Below are positions 1 to 8,596 of a stretch of 64,000 bases of DNA, piece by piece. The first letter of the stretch is position 1. Each line of letters starts with the position of its first letter. The stretch is from Treponema sp. (GTDB taxonomy: Bacteria > Spirochaetota > Spirochaetia > Treponematales > Treponemataceae): assembly GCA_024682655.1 (NCBI GenBank), contig JAIKYZ010000105.1:19650-83649 (forward strand), in the 5' to 3' direction. The position numbers and the translations under genes were made by a program. A model generated the notes under the pieces. That model made no database searches, was not told where the DNA came from, and worked only from the letters and a program-made list of their open reading frames with translations.

Positions 1-998
1 ATAATATCCGGGTAAAGGGTTCCCTGGGCCAGTAACCATTTGTTGTCATCTAAGTGCTGTTTTGCTACAACTTCGTTACGAACTGTAATAAAGTTTTCTC
101 CAACAGCCATACGTTTTTTCTGAGGATCTGTAAGTCCCGAAATTGCCTTTAAGAAACTTTGAGAAGCATCTTCTACTATAAAATTGGTAAAACCGAACTT
201 TTTATAGGCCTGGGCAACATTTGCAGATTCATTTTTACGCATAAAACCGTTATCAATATGAAGACCTAAAACTCTGTCCTGGCCTAAAGCCTTATTCAAA
301 AGGGCAAAAGTGATTGTAGAATCAACTCCACCACTTAAGAATAAAAGTACATTTCTACCATCTGCTTCTTTTTTAATATTTTCAAGAATAATCTGAAGAA
401 CTGTATCCTGATCCCAGTTTTTTTCCATTCCACAATAATTTGCAAAGTTCTGGAAGATCTGATTACCACAAGGTGTGTCTTTTACTTCGCAGTGGAATTG
501 AAGACTGAAGCGTTTTTTAGAAAGGTTTTGAGTTGCGGCAAAAGGACAGTCTTTAGTTGAACCAACTTTTTCAAAGCCTTCTCCCAATTGTAAAACTCCG
601 TCCTGATGGCTCATCCAAACCTGCTGTTCTGGCTGAATTCCCTCAAAAAGTGGGCATTTTACCTGTGGATTTAATTCTAACTTAGCAAAGCCAAATTCAC
701 CTACCTCAGCCTTGCCAACTTTACCCTGGTAACCAAGCTGTACTATGTAGTGACCATAACAAAGACCAAGAATAGGAATATCAAGATTTAAGATTTCTGA
801 ATTAAATTCCGGAACTTTTTCATCGTAAACAGAGGATGGACCGCCGGAAAAAACAATACCCTTACAATTTTCAAAAGCAGATAAATCTGTAGAAGGAAGG
901 GCAATTTCTGAATAATAACCTAACATACGGAAGCGCTTTGCAATCAAATGTGCATACTGGCTTCCAAAATCTAAAACTACTATCTTTGAACGTGACAT
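1..998 (-). CDS. guaA: GMP synthase (glutamine-hydrolysing), 3' part beyond the window
   Basis: It converts XMP to GMP using glutamine and ATP, the last step of guanine nucleotide synthesis in the cytosol. The reverse strand opens MSRSKIVVLDFGSQ and continues with a class I glutamine amidotransferase domain: FSGGPSSVYD, the GLCYGH nucleophile Cys elbow, MSHQDG, and a QFHCEV His/Glu pair (the usual QFHPEV with Pro replaced by Cys). The ATP-pyrophosphatase loop SGGVDST and LHIDNGFMRKNE follow. About 332 codons are visible; the dimerisation domain lies outside the window. The ATG at 998 has no SD but has TATAAT 6 nt upstream, so a leaderless mRNA is possible. The family assignment is secure. Confidence 0.95.
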   Translation of the reverse strand, partial: MSRSKIVVLDFGSQYAHLIAKRFRMLGYYSEIALPSTDLSAFENCKGIVFSGGPSSVYDEKVPEFNSEILNLDIPILGLCYGHYIVQLGYQGKVGKAEVGEFGFAKLELNPQVKCPLFEGIQPEQQVWMSHQDGVLQLGEGFEKVGSTKDCPFAATQNLSKKRFSLQFHCEVKDTPCGNQIFQNFANYCGMEKNWDQDTVLQIILENIKKEADGRNVLLFLSGGVDSTITFALLNKALGQDRVLGLHIDNGFMRKNESANVAQAYKKFGFTNFIVEDASQSFLKAISGLTDPQKKRMAVGENFITVRNEVVAKQHLDDNKWLLAQGTLYPDI

Positions 999-1004
999 AA
1001 ACAG

Positions 1005-1010
1005 ATTATA
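1005..1010 (-). promoter_or_regulatory. -10 box for guaA, leaderless type
   Basis: A perfect TATAAT sits 6 nt before the guaA ATG, so a start about 7 nt downstream of the box would fall on the A of the ATG. There is no purine-rich SD in between, and the -35 region is weak. This is an inference from spacing; it fits the same pattern seen at several other genes in the window. Confidence 0.45.
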
Positions 1011-1043
1011 GTGAAAATTGAGGGAATGTGGAATAGAAGATTT

Positions 1044-2429
1044 TTATACTTCTTCCTCTTCTTCATTTTCTCCATTAACATTATTTTCTGGAACTTTTCT
1101 GGCAATGTCTTTTTGATCTGAGATTTCTTTTGGTAATTTATGAACCTTTGTAAAATCGTTTACCCTGTTGATTGCCTGTTTTGCAACTCTGGAGTCTTTT
1201 TGAATAATCTGCATAAATTCCTCTTCCGAAAAAGAAACAATTTCACATTTGGTTAGGGCAGTGGCAGAACCTTCGTAAGAGCCATTTATAATACACTGAG
1301 TTTCGCCAATCAAATTTCCTCTTTCAATATAAGAAACGCTTCCGTCTGAATGGGTTTCGCTGATTATTCCCTTGTGTAAATAAAGAACGGCATTTACTTC
1401 TTCGCCTTTATTAAAGATTTTATCTCCTGCTTCATAATAAATTGTATTTTCTTCATTTTGTAAAATTGAAGGATTAATAAAAAGCATTCGGATAAAAGAT
1501 TTTCCAAGTCCTGCATCTGGATCTTTTGGTAAAAAGTAAATCTGGCTTTTTAACAATTGATCAAAGAATTTTGTAACATAAATTGTCTGGGCAAAAAATA
1601 AGAAAAGTACAAAGAAGAAATAGACTTTAACAATCATAATAATGATGGAAGAAATTGTACCATAAACAAAATTATAATTTGTCTTGTTTATCATTGAATC
1701 AAAAAGTTTTACAAGACCGTAAAAAGTTATTGTGTTCAAAAAAGCGCAGATAAAACAGGTCTTAAAAGAAGGTAAAACTCCAGATAAAAATTTATAGGCC
1801 ATGAGGGTACAAATGAATAAAATAAAGTACATTACAATTGTTGCAATTACATTTGAACTTGTTTTGGATAAAAAAGGCCACTTCTTTATTATTTGTTCAA
1901 AAACCGGTTGATTAAGAATCTTTCTTAAAATAAAAGTAGCTAAAATCAAAAGCGCCACGAGTATTATAAAGGCAAATTCCGAAATTAAAGTTACAGCCTG
2001 GGTCCACCAGTTTTTTCTTTTAGTCTGGGAACCAAAGATTCTTTTCATTGCAAGTACAATCGAAAGATTTAATTTTCGGGCAATCCAGATAATCCAAAGA
2101 ATAAGAAGAATATCCACTGCCGAAAATTTATGTTTTGACAGCAGGTTATTTTGAACAATACTGTTAAAATCCAGCATTGGAGAAAGGTTATTTAAAATAG
2201 TCTGAAAGTGTTCAATTGCAACAGGGGAAACTCTAACTACACTAAAAACAATGGAAGTAATAATTAACAGAATCGGGATAAAAGAACAGATAAATCCGTA
2301 AGAGCAGGATGATGCGCTTTCCCAAAGTCCATTTTGATTAAAACAAGAAAAACTTAAATATATAAACTGGCCCAATTTAATACTAAAAGGCGATTTTTTT
2401 TTGTTTGTTTTGATTTTTGCTTTACCCAT
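1044..2429 (-). CDS. YihY/BrkB-family membrane protein with C-terminal cyclic-nucleotide-binding-like domain
   Basis: Residues about 40-295 form a multi-pass membrane region of the YihY/BrkB type (once called ribonuclease BN), a family of uncertain biochemical role. The N-terminus is basic and Lys-rich. Residues about 328-425 resemble the CRP/PKA cyclic-nucleotide-binding fold: YEAGDKIFNKGEEVNAVLYLHKG, then GNLIGETQCI and EGSATAL. The Arg that normally contacts the cyclic phosphate (ERSA in CRP) appears to be Gly here (EGSA), so ligand binding may be lost or altered. The tail ends in an acidic NGENEEEEEV run. There is no clear SD. guaA follows 45 bp downstream. The domain calls are confident; the function is unknown. 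Confidence 0.8.
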   Translation of the reverse strand: MGKAKIKTNKKKSPFSIKLGQFIYLSFSCFNQNGLWESASSCSYGFICSFIPILLIITSIVFSVVRVSPVAIEHFQTILNNLSPMLDFNSIVQNNLLSKHKFSAVDILLILWIIWIARKLNLSIVLAMKRIFGSQTKRKNWWTQAVTLISEFAFIILVALLILATFILRKILNQPVFEQIIKKWPFLSKTSSNVIATIVMYFILFICTLMAYKFLSGVLPSFKTCFICAFLNTITFYGLVKLFDSMINKTNYNFVYGTISSIIIMIVKVYFFFVLFLFFAQTIYVTKFFDQLLKSQIYFLPKDPDAGLGKSFIRMLFINPSILQNEENTIYYEAGDKIFNKGEEVNAVLYLHKGIISETHSDGSVSYIERGNLIGETQCIINGSYEGSATALTKCEIVSFSEEEFMQIIQKDSRVAKQAINRVNDFTKVHKLPKEISDQKDIARKVPENNVNGENEEEEEV

Positions 2430-2472
2430 AAAATTTTAAACTCTTATATTAATAATAGCAGAATTTTACATA

Positions 2473-2502
2473 AAAAAAAGTAGCAGAAATTTTCTGCTAC
2501 TT
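2473..2502 (-). terminator. Rho-independent terminator of asnS
   Basis: On the minus strand a 10-bp AGTAGCAGAA stem with a 3-4 nt loop is followed by eight T. It lies just past the asnS stop, before the YihY-type gene. Confidence 0.85.
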
Positions 2503-2535
2503 CCTAAATAATTTTACTTATTTATTTTCCAGAAA

Positions 2536-3996
2536 TTAGAAATCAGCTAATTTTGGAGCTCTTGGATAAGGAATTACATCACGAATATTTTCCATTCCTG
2601 TTACGTAACGAATTAAACGTTCAAAACCAAGTCCAAAGCCTGAGTGTGGAACTGTTCCGAATTTTCTAAGATCCATGTACCAGTCGTAAATTGATTCATC
2701 CATTCCGCGGCGTTCAATTTCGGCCTTAAGTTTATTATAATCTTCTTCGCGTTCAGAACCGCCAATTAATTCTCCAATACCAGGAACTAAAACATCAACG
2801 GCTTTTACAGTTTTTCCATCATCATTCTGTTTCATATAGAAAGATTTGATTTCTTTTGGATAGTTATAAACCATTACAGGACAACCAAAAATCTTTTCTG
2901 TAAGATAGCGTTCATGTTCTGTAGCAATATCACAACCCCAGTAAGGTTTGAATTCAAATTTTGCACCCTTATCTGCAGCTTCTTCAAGTTTAGCAATTGC
3001 ATCTGTGTAAGAAATACGAACAAAGTCTGCCTTTGCTACTTTTTCAAGGCTTTCAATCAAACCAGGCTGAATTCTCTTATCAAAGAATTCAAGGTCAGAA
3101 CGACATTTTGTTAATGCCCAGTTCAAAAGATATTTTACAAAGTCTTCCTGAATATCCATATCATCATCCAGGTCGTAGAAGGCCATTTCAGGTTCAATCA
3201 TCCAGAATTCTGAAAGGTGACGAGGTGTATTAGAATTTTCAGCGCGGAAAGTTGGTCCAAAGGTGTAAACACGACTTAAGGCTGTTGCAAGAGTTTCTGC
3301 TTCAAGCTGTCCAGATACTGTAAGACTTGCTTTTTTACCAAAGAAATCTTTTTTGTAGTCTACAATTTTATGAGCATCTTCAATTTTCATGCCACCGGCA
3401 CCAGCTTTAACACCCATTTCTGCAATTTTTTCCAAACTTAAAGTAGTTACCTGGAACATTTCTCCAGCGCCTTCACAGTCTGAACAGGTGATTTCTGGAG
3501 CATTGATATACTGGAAACCTCTTTCCTGGAAAAATGAATGTACTGCAAAAGCCATCTGGTTGCGTACACGGTAAACTGCACCAAAAGTATTAGTTCTGGC
3601 TCTTAAATGGGCATTATCGCGAAGATATTCCATAGACATTTTATTTTTCTGCAATGGATATTCATCTGGATTACAAGTTCCAAGACAGGTGAGTTTTTCC
3701 AAAGTAACTTCTACAGACTGACCACTTGCTGGAGATTCAATTAAAAGACCTTCTGCTCTAAGAGAAGCTCCTGTAGAAAGTTTTTTGAGTTCTTCTTCTA
3801 TATTATTTACATTTGCATTTTTTGAAGGATTATTACGGTCAAAGGTGAGCTGAATATTAGCAAAACAGCTTCCATCGTTAACCTGAATGAAAACAAGACC
3901 TTTTGAGTCACGAACAGAACGAACCCAACCACATACTTTAACAGAGCGTCCGTCGGGAGAAGATGTAAGTAAATCTTTTATTAATACTGGAACCAT
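2536..3996 (-). CDS. asnS: Asparaginyl-tRNA synthetase
   Basis: This class II aminoacyl-tRNA synthetase charges tRNA-Asn in the cytosol. Its 486 aa are slightly longer than the E. coli enzyme. An N-terminal OB fold for the anticodon (VKVCGWVRSVRDSKGLVFIQVNDGS) is followed by the catalytic core with motif 2 (TFRAENSNTPRHLSEFWMIEPE) and motif 3 (GFGLGFERLIRYVTG). The ATG at 3996 follows a strong AGGAGG SD. The gene is transcribed alone and ends at its own terminator. No T-box-like leader is visible in the short upstream gap. Confidence 0.97.
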   Translation of the reverse strand: MVPVLIKDLLTSSPDGRSVKVCGWVRSVRDSKGLVFIQVNDGSCFANIQLTFDRNNPSKNANVNNIEEELKKLSTGASLRAEGLLIESPASGQSVEVTLEKLTCLGTCNPDEYPLQKNKMSMEYLRDNAHLRARTNTFGAVYRVRNQMAFAVHSFFQERGFQYINAPEITCSDCEGAGEMFQVTTLSLEKIAEMGVKAGAGGMKIEDAHKIVDYKKDFFGKKASLTVSGQLEAETLATALSRVYTFGPTFRAENSNTPRHLSEFWMIEPEMAFYDLDDDMDIQEDFVKYLLNWALTKCRSDLEFFDKRIQPGLIESLEKVAKADFVRISYTDAIAKLEEAADKGAKFEFKPYWGCDIATEHERYLTEKIFGCPVMVYNYPKEIKSFYMKQNDDGKTVKAVDVLVPGIGELIGGSEREEDYNKLKAEIERRGMDESIYDWYMDLRKFGTVPHSGFGLGFERLIRYVTGMENIRDVIPYPRAPKLADF

Positions 3997-4173
3997 TATG
4001 TTCCTCCTTAAAAATGAAATGTAAAATTAATTTTATCATTTTTTCATTTGTGTAGCAATTATGGTCTTTTTTATTGAAAATAACATTACTTTTTTGGTAA
4101 ATGGAGTTTTATTCTATTTTTAGATAGAATTAGAACTGATAATATTTTGCTTTTTGGATATATTTGTTTTGCT

Positions 4174-5565
4174 ATGAAATCTAGGACAAATATTACAGAT
4201 ATGACTGTAGGTTCACCTGTAAAACACATTTTAACTTTTGCAGTTCCACTTTTGATTGGAAATATCTTTCAGCAGTTTTATAACATGGTAGATTCAATCA
4301 TTGTTGGAAATTTTGTTGGTGCCAATGCACTTGCGGCGGTTGGAACCTGCGGATCAATGAATTTTTTCTGTTTTTCTTTAAGTTCTGGCCTTGCTATTGG
4401 TATTGGAATTATTGTATCCCAATTTTTTGGCGCAAAAGATTATAAAAATGTACAGGCGACAATCGGAAATGCAACTTATGTTCTGGCAGGAGCTTCTTTA
4501 ATTGTTTCCTGTCTTGGTTATATTCTTTGTCCCTATGTTTTAAAATTACTACAGTGTCCAGAAAATATTTTACCAGATGCTGTTACTTATATGAGGACAA
4601 CCTGCTATGGAATTATTTTTATAGCCTTTTATAATGGGGTTGCTTCTATATTAAGAGCCTTTGGTGATTCAAAAACTCCTCTGTATTTTTTAATTTTATC
4701 TTCAATAATTAATCTACTTTTAGATTTACTCTTTGTATTAGCATTTGGCTGGGGGGTATTTGGAGTTGCTCTTGCCACTTGTATTTCACAGGCAATTTCG
4801 GCTGTTACAAGTATAATTTACGCTTACAAAAAAGTTTCTTATTTTAGAGTTTCAAAAGAGCAATTCAAACCTCACAGTCAGATTATCATCAACTCTGTAA
4901 AAATTGGATTACCTGTAGCCCTTCAAAATTGTATGATTTCGATTTCTATGATGGTTCTTCAGGGGGTTGTAAATACTTTTGGAGAAAGTATTATGGCAGC
5001 CTACACAATTGTTATGAGGGTAGAGCAATTAGTTCAACAGCCTTACAGTTCAATTGGTTCTGCAATTACAAATTATTCGGGACAGAATCTTGGGGCCGGG
5101 GAATTACAGAGGGTAAAACAGGGTTTCCACCGGGGCACTTTGATTGTTTTGATTTTCAGTCTTGCCGTTCTGCCAATTTTCTGGTTCTTTGGGGAAAATA
5201 TTATTTCTTTCTTTGTAAAAGAAAAAGATGTAATTAAAATTGGGGCTACAGCCTTAAAAATCACCTCTCCATTTTATTTTATGCTTGGAATGATTTATGT
5301 TCCTCGTTCCGTATTAAATGGTTGTGGAGATACAGGATTTGCCATGTTAAATGGTATTACAGAAGTTGCAGGAAGAATTGGTTTTGCTCCAATCCTTACT
5401 AAAATTACAGCAATTACTTTATTTGGACTTACAATTCCAATTGGTTTCTGGGGTGTATGGCTTACAACCGGACTTACCTGGACAATTACGGCTATTGTTT
5501 GTACCATCCGTTATAAATCTGGGGTTTGGAAGAAAAAAAGAATCACTGCTCCTAAAGAAAACTAG
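4174..5565 (+). CDS. MATE family efflux transporter
   Basis: This is a multidrug/toxin extrusion (MatE) family protein in the inner membrane, expected to export cationic compounds by Na+ or H+ antiport. Its N-terminus has the family pattern MTVGSPVKHILTFAVPLLIGN followed by FQQFYNMVDSIIVGNFVG, and about twelve hydrophobic segments in two repeated halves can be seen. The ORF-track start is a TTG nine codons earlier. I chose the ATG at 4174 because family proteins begin close to this point, although neither start has a good SD. The substrate cannot be told from sequence. It is monocistronic or heads the run with the acyltransferase. Confidence 0.9.
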   Translation: MKSRTNITDMTVGSPVKHILTFAVPLLIGNIFQQFYNMVDSIIVGNFVGANALAAVGTCGSMNFFCFSLSSGLAIGIGIIVSQFFGAKDYKNVQATIGNATYVLAGASLIVSCLGYILCPYVLKLLQCPENILPDAVTYMRTTCYGIIFIAFYNGVASILRAFGDSKTPLYFLILSSIINLLLDLLFVLAFGWGVFGVALATCISQAISAVTSIIYAYKKVSYFRVSKEQFKPHSQIIINSVKIGLPVALQNCMISISMMVLQGVVNTFGESIMAAYTIVMRVEQLVQQPYSSIGSAITNYSGQNLGAGELQRVKQGFHRGTLIVLIFSLAVLPIFWFFGENIISFFVKEKDVIKIGATALKITSPFYFMLGMIYVPRSVLNGCGDTGFAMLNGITEVAGRIGFAPILTKITAITLFGLTIPIGFWGVWLTTGLTWTITAIVCTIRYKSGVWKKKRITAPKEN

Positions 5566-5628
5566 GGGTTTTCTTGGAAATTTTACTAAGACTTTTCCAA
5601 GAAGTGAAAATTCCTTCTGCAAAAACCC
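5566..5628 (+). other. Structured intergenic segment after the MATE gene
   Basis: An inner 10-bp hairpin (TTCTTGGAAA / TTTCCAAGAA, 13-nt loop) lies inside a looser pairing of GGGTTTT with AAAACCC. No T-run follows the stem, so it is not a canonical terminator. It could end MATE transcription or protect the 3' end. Confidence 0.35.
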
Positions 5629-5637
5629 AATATATTG

Positions 5638-5646
5638 TGGTAAAAT
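5638..5646 (+). promoter_or_regulatory. Extended -10 for the acyltransferase gene
   Basis: TGGTAAAAT fits the extended -10 form (TGn plus hexamer). It ends 8 nt before the ATG at 5655, and no SD lies between, so transcription would start at or next to the start codon. Confidence 0.4.
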
Positions 5647-5654
5647 AAATTATT

Positions 5655-6890
5655 ATGGAAACTGATAAGACTAAGCAGAAAGATTTAAAAAAAGAAGAAA
5701 AAGAATATAGAAGACATAAAAGAATCTGGTGGTTTTGCAGACATTTTGTTGGTCCTTTTATAATGAATAAATATGGCTGTAAATGTACTGTTACAGAAAA
5801 ATTACCAGAACCTTTTTTACTAGTTGCTAATCATAGTACAGACCTGGATCCAGGAATTATTGGAATGTGCAGCCGCCAGCAAATGTATTTTGTTGCCAGT
5901 GAACATCTTTACCGACTTGGATTTTTATCAAAAATCTTAATCTGGGCATTTAAACCAATCGCTAAAATGAAAGGGTCTTCAGATACTCTGACGGTTATGA
6001 AGGCTATAAGATATTTACGTAATGGTAAAAATGTTTCTTTATTCCCAGATGGAAACCGTTCATTTAATGGTAGAAACGGAGCTCTTACCGATGCCATTGG
6101 AAAACTTGTAAAAACCAGTGGGGCAAATCTTGTAACCTTTAGAATTACCGGAGGATTTTTTACAAATCCTCGCTGGGGTTATGGACTTAGAAAGGGTAAA
6201 ATGACCGCTCAGGTTGTAAATGTTTATCCAAAAGAAGCCGTAAAAGAAATGTCTGCAAGTCAGATTCGCCAGGTAATCGAAAAAGATACTTACGAAAATG
6301 CCTATGAAAGACAGGCTTTGGAAAATATCCGTTACAAGGGTAAAGACCGGGCCTTGGGAATGGAATGTTCTTTGTGTATTTGTCCTAAATGTAAGGGAAT
6401 TGAAACAATTTATACTAAGGAAAATTCTGTTAATTGTGTGAACTGCGGAAAACTTACCGATTACAGTGAATACGGTTATTTTGACCAGGGCTTTGATTTT
6501 AAGACTATCGAAGAATGGGATGACTGGCAGGAAGAATTCTACAAAGAATATGTTCAGACTCTAAAAGAAGGCAAGGGCCCTGAAGCTTTGGGAGTAGAAA
6601 AACCAATCTTTTCAAATTCAGATATCAATATGAACATTGTAAAGGCTGATCACTCTGAAACAGATTTAGGCAAGGGCTCTCTTTCGATTTATCTTGATAA
6701 ACTTGTGATTAAAACAAATGTACAGACAATCGAGATTCCTTTTACAGAACTTCCTGATATGTCTGTTTATGCTAAAACTGGTCTTGTATTTTCGGATGCG
6801 GCCGGAACTCATTATGAATTGAAAACTGATAAATTAATAAATGTAAGAAAGTATATTTACGTATGGTCTAACCTGCGTCAAAAAGTTTAG
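5655..6890 (+). CDS. PlsC-type 1-acylglycerol-phosphate acyltransferase with zinc-ribbon tail
   Basis: It probably acylates lysophosphatidic acid or a related lysolipid at the membrane. The catalytic HX4D motif is NHSTDLD (residues 59-65) and the substrate-binding block is FPDGNRS (129-135). Unlike ordinary PlsC proteins (about 240 aa) it carries a C-terminal extension that holds six cysteines: CSLCICPKC around 237-245 and CVNC at 260-263. This is a likely Zn ribbon, followed by an unassigned 130-residue domain. No SD is present and the -10 lies close to the ATG. The GltS-like carrier starts 10 bp after the stop, so the two are likely cotranscribed. The exact lipid substrate is not known. Confidence 0.8.
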   Translation: METDKTKQKDLKKEEKEYRRHKRIWWFCRHFVGPFIMNKYGCKCTVTEKLPEPFLLVANHSTDLDPGIIGMCSRQQMYFVASEHLYRLGFLSKILIWAFKPIAKMKGSSDTLTVMKAIRYLRNGKNVSLFPDGNRSFNGRNGALTDAIGKLVKTSGANLVTFRITGGFFTNPRWGYGLRKGKMTAQVVNVYPKEAVKEMSASQIRQVIEKDTYENAYERQALENIRYKGKDRALGMECSLCICPKCKGIETIYTKENSVNCVNCGKLTDYSEYGYFDQGFDFKTIEEWDDWQEEFYKEYVQTLKEGKGPEALGVEKPIFSNSDINMNIVKADHSETDLGKGSLSIYLDKLVIKTNVQTIEIPFTELPDMSVYAKTGLVFSDAAGTHYELKTDKLINVRKYIYVWSNLRQKV

Positions 6891-6900
6891 GAGGTTCCAT

Positions 6901-8307
6901 ATGGATTATTCTGCTGCAAATGTTGAATTATGGAATAGTATTTTACAAATTGGCATTATTGCTTTTATAGTAATTATTTCTAATGTATTAAGACTTAAAG
7001 TTCCTTTTGTAAAAAAGACTCTTATGCCTACAGCGGTTTTAGGGGGATTTTTATTACTGGGCTTAAAATATCTTGATATCATTAGGATTGATACTAACTT
7101 CTTGGAAATACTTACATATCACTGTCTGGGTATAGGTTTTATTGCCCTGTCTTTGCGTGTAAGTAAAAAAGATGATTCTTCAAAGTCGGATTTTAGAACT
7201 GCGGTAAAAAGTGGAGCAACAATCGTAAGTACCTATTCTATTCAGGGAGTTGTTGGTCTTCTGGTTTCTATTTTCCTGGCTTATACATTTATGCCAGATC
7301 TTTTTAAGGCTTCTGGTTTACTTCTTCCAATGGGTTTTGGACAGGGACCTGGACAGGGAAATAACATTGGTTCAAGTTATGAAAAACTTGGTTTTGCAGG
7401 AGGCCGTTCTTTTGGTCTTGCAATTGCCGCTACAGGTTTTATTGTTGCCTGCCTTGTTGGTGTAATTTATCTGAATATTGGTGCAAAAAAGGGTAAATTT
7501 AAAAGACATTCTGTTAGTCAGAATTCCGGCGAAAATAAGAGTGTTACAATCGAAGATTTTCTTGATAAAGATGAACTTCCTGTCTCACACTCAATTGACC
7601 GTCTCACAATTCAGATTGGTTTAATTTTCCTTGTTTACATGGTTACTTATCTTTTCCTCTGGGGATTTACAAGTTTTCTTTCAAAGAAGGCTCCTGCTGT
7701 TGATAAACTGGTTTCTTCTATGCTCTGGGGCTTTAATTTCCTTTTTGGTACTTTATTCGCTTATGTCTTTAAGTTGATTTCGAAAGGTTTTAAGAAGTTC
7801 AAGGTGATGAGACATCAGTATCAGAATAATTATCTTTTAAACCGTATTTCTGGTCTTGCCTTTGATGTAATGATTGTTTGCGGTATAGGAACAATTAATT
7901 TTGAAGATTTAAAAGGTCTTTGGATTCCATTTATAATCATGTCAATTCTGGGAGGTCTTGTAACCTTTATCCACCTTAAGATTATCAGTAAAAAAATCTA
8001 TAAGGGTTATGAAGAAGAAGGTTTCCTTTCTATGTTTGGTATGCTTACTGGAACAATTAGTTCAGGAGTTCTTTTAGTTCGCGAAATTGATAATAATTTT
8101 GAAACCCCTGCTGCAAATAATCTGGTAACTGGTACTAGTACAGCTGTAATTTTTGGTATTCCAATTATTGTTCTTGTAGGACTGGCACCAAAATCAACAG
8201 GTATGACTTTTATTGTTCTGGGTATTTGTCTTGCTTATTACGCCTGTCTTATGGCAATTATTTTTTCAAAGACAAATGATAAATTATTAGATGATATGTC
8301 GGCCTAA
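6901..8307 (+). CDS. Sodium/glutamate symporter-like (GltS family) carrier
   Basis: This 468-aa integral membrane protein has GltS-family character. It has two pseudo-symmetric halves, each with a Gly-rich re-entrant stretch (GFGQGPGQGNNIGSSYEKLGF in the first half, FGMLTGTISSGVLLVREID in the second). The family imports glutamate with Na+; the second half and the glycine-rich loops differ enough that another anion cannot be excluded. The ATG follows an AGGAGG SD. It is cotranscribed with the acyltransferase and ends at a strong terminator. Confidence 0.75.
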   Translation: MDYSAANVELWNSILQIGIIAFIVIISNVLRLKVPFVKKTLMPTAVLGGFLLLGLKYLDIIRIDTNFLEILTYHCLGIGFIALSLRVSKKDDSSKSDFRTAVKSGATIVSTYSIQGVVGLLVSIFLAYTFMPDLFKASGLLLPMGFGQGPGQGNNIGSSYEKLGFAGGRSFGLAIAATGFIVACLVGVIYLNIGAKKGKFKRHSVSQNSGENKSVTIEDFLDKDELPVSHSIDRLTIQIGLIFLVYMVTYLFLWGFTSFLSKKAPAVDKLVSSMLWGFNFLFGTLFAYVFKLISKGFKKFKVMRHQYQNNYLLNRISGLAFDVMIVCGIGTINFEDLKGLWIPFIIMSILGGLVTFIHLKIISKKIYKGYEEEGFLSMFGMLTGTISSGVLLVREIDNNFETPAANNLVTGTSTAVIFGIPIIVLVGLAPKSTGMTFIVLGICLAYYACLMAIIFSKTNDKLLDDMSA

Positions 8308-8325
8308 CTTTTTAAGGCTTTTTAT

Positions 8326-8366
8326 AAAATGCGTCAAAATGTCTCACTTTTGACGCATTTTTTTTT
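8326..8366 (+). terminator. Strong Rho-independent terminator
   Basis: A perfect 14-bp stem (AAAATGCGTCAAAA / TTTTGACGCATTTT) with loop TGTCTCAC runs into nine T. It isolates the GltS-like gene from the sigma-factor gene. Confidence 0.95.
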
Positions 8367-8470
8367 GTCTGGGTCAAAAAAGCACAGTAAAAATGGGGAA
8401 TTTCTTCAATTTTTCCAAAAGTGGTCAAAAAGACTCGCTTATTTAATAAAAATTTTACTGAAAGGCAAGA

Positions 8471-8513
8471 AAATTCGTAAAAAAGATAAAAAAAATCAAA
8501 AATTCGTAAAAAA
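8471..8513 (+). repeat. Direct repeat upstream of the sigma-54 promoter
   Basis: AAATTCGTAAAAAA occurs at 8471-8484 and exactly again at 8500-8513, 29 bp apart. It is 30-70 bp upstream of the -24 element, on very A-rich DNA. It may be an activator site or merely A-tract DNA; the position fits a bacterial enhancer-binding protein only loosely. The rest of this roughly 290-bp gap holds nothing coding that I can support. Confidence 0.4.
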
Positions 8514-8541
8514 TTCAAAAATTATTTTCTCTTTTTATAAC

Positions 8542-8558
8542 TTGGCACGATACTTGCT
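8542..8558 (+). promoter_or_regulatory. Sigma-54 (RpoN) promoter
   Basis: TTGGCACGATACTTGCT matches the -24/-12 consensus TGGCACG-N4-TTGCW completely, with exactly 10 nt between the GG and GC dinucleotides. Transcription would start near 8569, leaving a leader of about 28 nt that carries the GAGGAG SD of the sigma-factor gene. Confidence 0.9.
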
Positions 8559-8596
8559 ATATATTAAGTGTAAATCAAGTTTTGAGGAGATAAATT

